A stretch of DNA of 18,613 nucleotides from assembly GCA_003990745.1 (NCBI GenBank), contig RBNI01002409.1:1-18613 (forward strand), in the 5' to 3' direction. The stretch comes from Jimgerdemannia flammicorona (Eukaryota > Mucoromycota > Endogonomycetes > Endogonales > Endogonaceae). This document shows positions 17,615 to 18,613 of the stretch, in pieces. The position numbers and the translations under genes were made by a program. Under the pieces are notes generated by a model, which did not search any database, was not told the origin of the DNA, and saw only the letters and a list, made by a program, of their open reading frames with translations. The first letter of the stretch is position 1; each line of letters opens with the position of its first letter.

Positions 17615-18604
17615 TTACAATTCTAATATTTGACCATCTTTGGCTATATCTGGAGTGTATTCATTTTGATATGATGCCTTCTTTCTTTTACCATTGCCAA
17701 TAAGGTACTGTCTCAGTATATCATGGACTATGTAGGAAGTTGGCCAACCTTGGACATCAAGTGCTCAGTATAGGTTACCTGTAGGTCCTCAGTACCTGTG
17801 GTGGGGCCCTCTGGCTTTGACGAGCTTCTCAATGAGTGTAGTTCTGGTATAGGTGACTGCTTTTCAGATGTTGTAGGATAGAAAGAGAGATGGCCATCAC
17901 AGATAGGAGGAAGGGCAATAATGGTGAACCAGTAGGGTACCAGGCTGGGGGCAGTTGTTGGGACTGGGGCAGGTGCTGCTTTGGTGGGGCCTTTTGATTG
18001 GTATGGAGTGGTTAGATGGTAGGTGTTACTCTCAGCTTCTTTTGGCAATTCAGTGGGTTGGGCCCTGGTTATTGGGGGGGGTTGGGGGGCCTGAGGCTAC
18101 CCATTTCAGGTATCTTAGCTGTACTCAACTGGAACCAAGAACTGATATAGCAATGTGATTGAGACCTGCAAGCTTGAGTAGTGGGGTATTGGGGGTCTCC
18201 TCTCACCTCATGTATAAGTCCTTTACTTATCTCAACTAGAAGAACCAGGCCCTACCCACTGTGATGTACTTTGATGAGGGTTTTTCTTTATCTGTTATTC
18301 TCTTTGGGGTGGCAGAGGCTATTCTATTTGGCTCAGGCATGGCCTTGTATATACATTGGGGTCTCAGGTATGCACTTTCAGTTATTGGCATATGACTGGA
18401 TTCTTCCTGGTGGTAGAGAGAGTATAGTGCACAGAATGAGGTGTGGGCCAATATAGGCCCTACTGTACCTAGTATAGTTGAGCTGCTGGATAATAGTTAG
18501 CCTAGGTTAATAGGGAGGCAGTGCTTGATGGGTGGTGGGGGAGAGTTTTGGCCTATATAGTCTAGGTTTCCTTCTAATAAAAATCTGCAGGACATTGAGT
18601 TCAT
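17615..18604 (-). pseudogene. unrecognised decayed coding frame (about 330 codons)
   Basis: One frame runs from ATG at 18604 (MNSMSCRFLLEGN) to TAA at 17615-17617 without needing an indel, with about a dozen internal stops, mostly TGA where CGA (Arg) is likely. Clean stretches are LAHTSFCALYSLYHQEES, KYITVGRAWFF, LLKLAGLNHIAISVLGSS and, at the C terminus, ALDVQGWPTSYIVHDILRQY followed by a basic tail with GKRKK. An overlapping 106-codon frame without stops (17728-18048, one base off) also exists; a GGGGGGGG run near 18075 could cause slippage, so part of the product could lie in that frame. It could be a host gene or a Gag-like or accessory protein of another mobile element. The G+C is higher than in the hAT piece next to it. 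I do not recognise it. Confidence 0.4.
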
Positions 18605-18613
18605 TAAAAAAAA

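Noticed and set aside
1..18613. CRISPR arrays, prokaryotic operons, ribosome-binding sites, phage genes
   Set aside because: Nothing of the kind is present; the tRNA, introns and retroelements indicate a eukaryotic nuclear sequence.

Overview
The window looks like a gene-poor, repeat-filled piece of a filamentous fungal genome. The evidence is eukaryotic and fungus-like: a nuclear tRNA-Pro with a Pol III T-run terminator, short GT-AG introns (74, 122 and 90 bp, one with a TACTAAC branch site), a chromodomain Ty3/gypsy element, a LINE and a hAT transposase. Everything except the tRNA is decayed by C->T / G->A change, and CpG is almost absent: I count four CpG between 4321 and 8384. Either a RIP-like process or long-term cytosine methylation with deamination would fit. 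I cannot name the species.

The layout is a three-level nest. The outer layer is an old, very A+T-rich hAT-type DNA transposon on the + strand (about 1118-2073, resuming at 17022-17569). It is interrupted by a Ty3/gypsy chromovirus on the - strand (2074-17016, 14,943 bp) with 766-767 bp LTRs (TGTAATA...TATTACA) and the 5-bp target duplication ATCAG/ATTAG. That element is interrupted by a near full-length LINE on the - strand (8386-14239, about 5.85 kb) with a 13-base poly(A) tail and a perfect 14-bp target duplication. Removing each insertion with one copy of its duplication rejoins the host element's codons, so the insertion order is clear: hAT first, gypsy second, LINE last.

The gypsy element, read on the - strand, has this order: 5' LTR (16251-17016), tRNA primer site, Gag with one CCHC knuckle, a dUTPase domain, a Cys/His cluster, aspartic protease, reverse transcriptase, RNase H, integrase (HHCC and D,D35E), chromodomain, a 0.5-kb gap with no gene, an unrecognised ORF of 275 codons that has its own TATA-like box and ends on the polypurine tract, and the 3' LTR (2074-2840). 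Gag, dUTPase and protease-RT-RNase H share one reading frame. The dUTPase between nucleocapsid and protease, and the extra ORF in the position retroviruses use for env, are the most interesting features. The LINE landed in the first conserved motif of the dUTPase.

Flanks: a tRNA-Pro(AGG) gene on the - strand at 19-90; A+T-rich DNA with a small repeat cluster and a T18A21 palindrome (91-1117); and on the right an unrecognised decayed coding frame on the - strand (18604-17615). No intact protein-coding gene was found.
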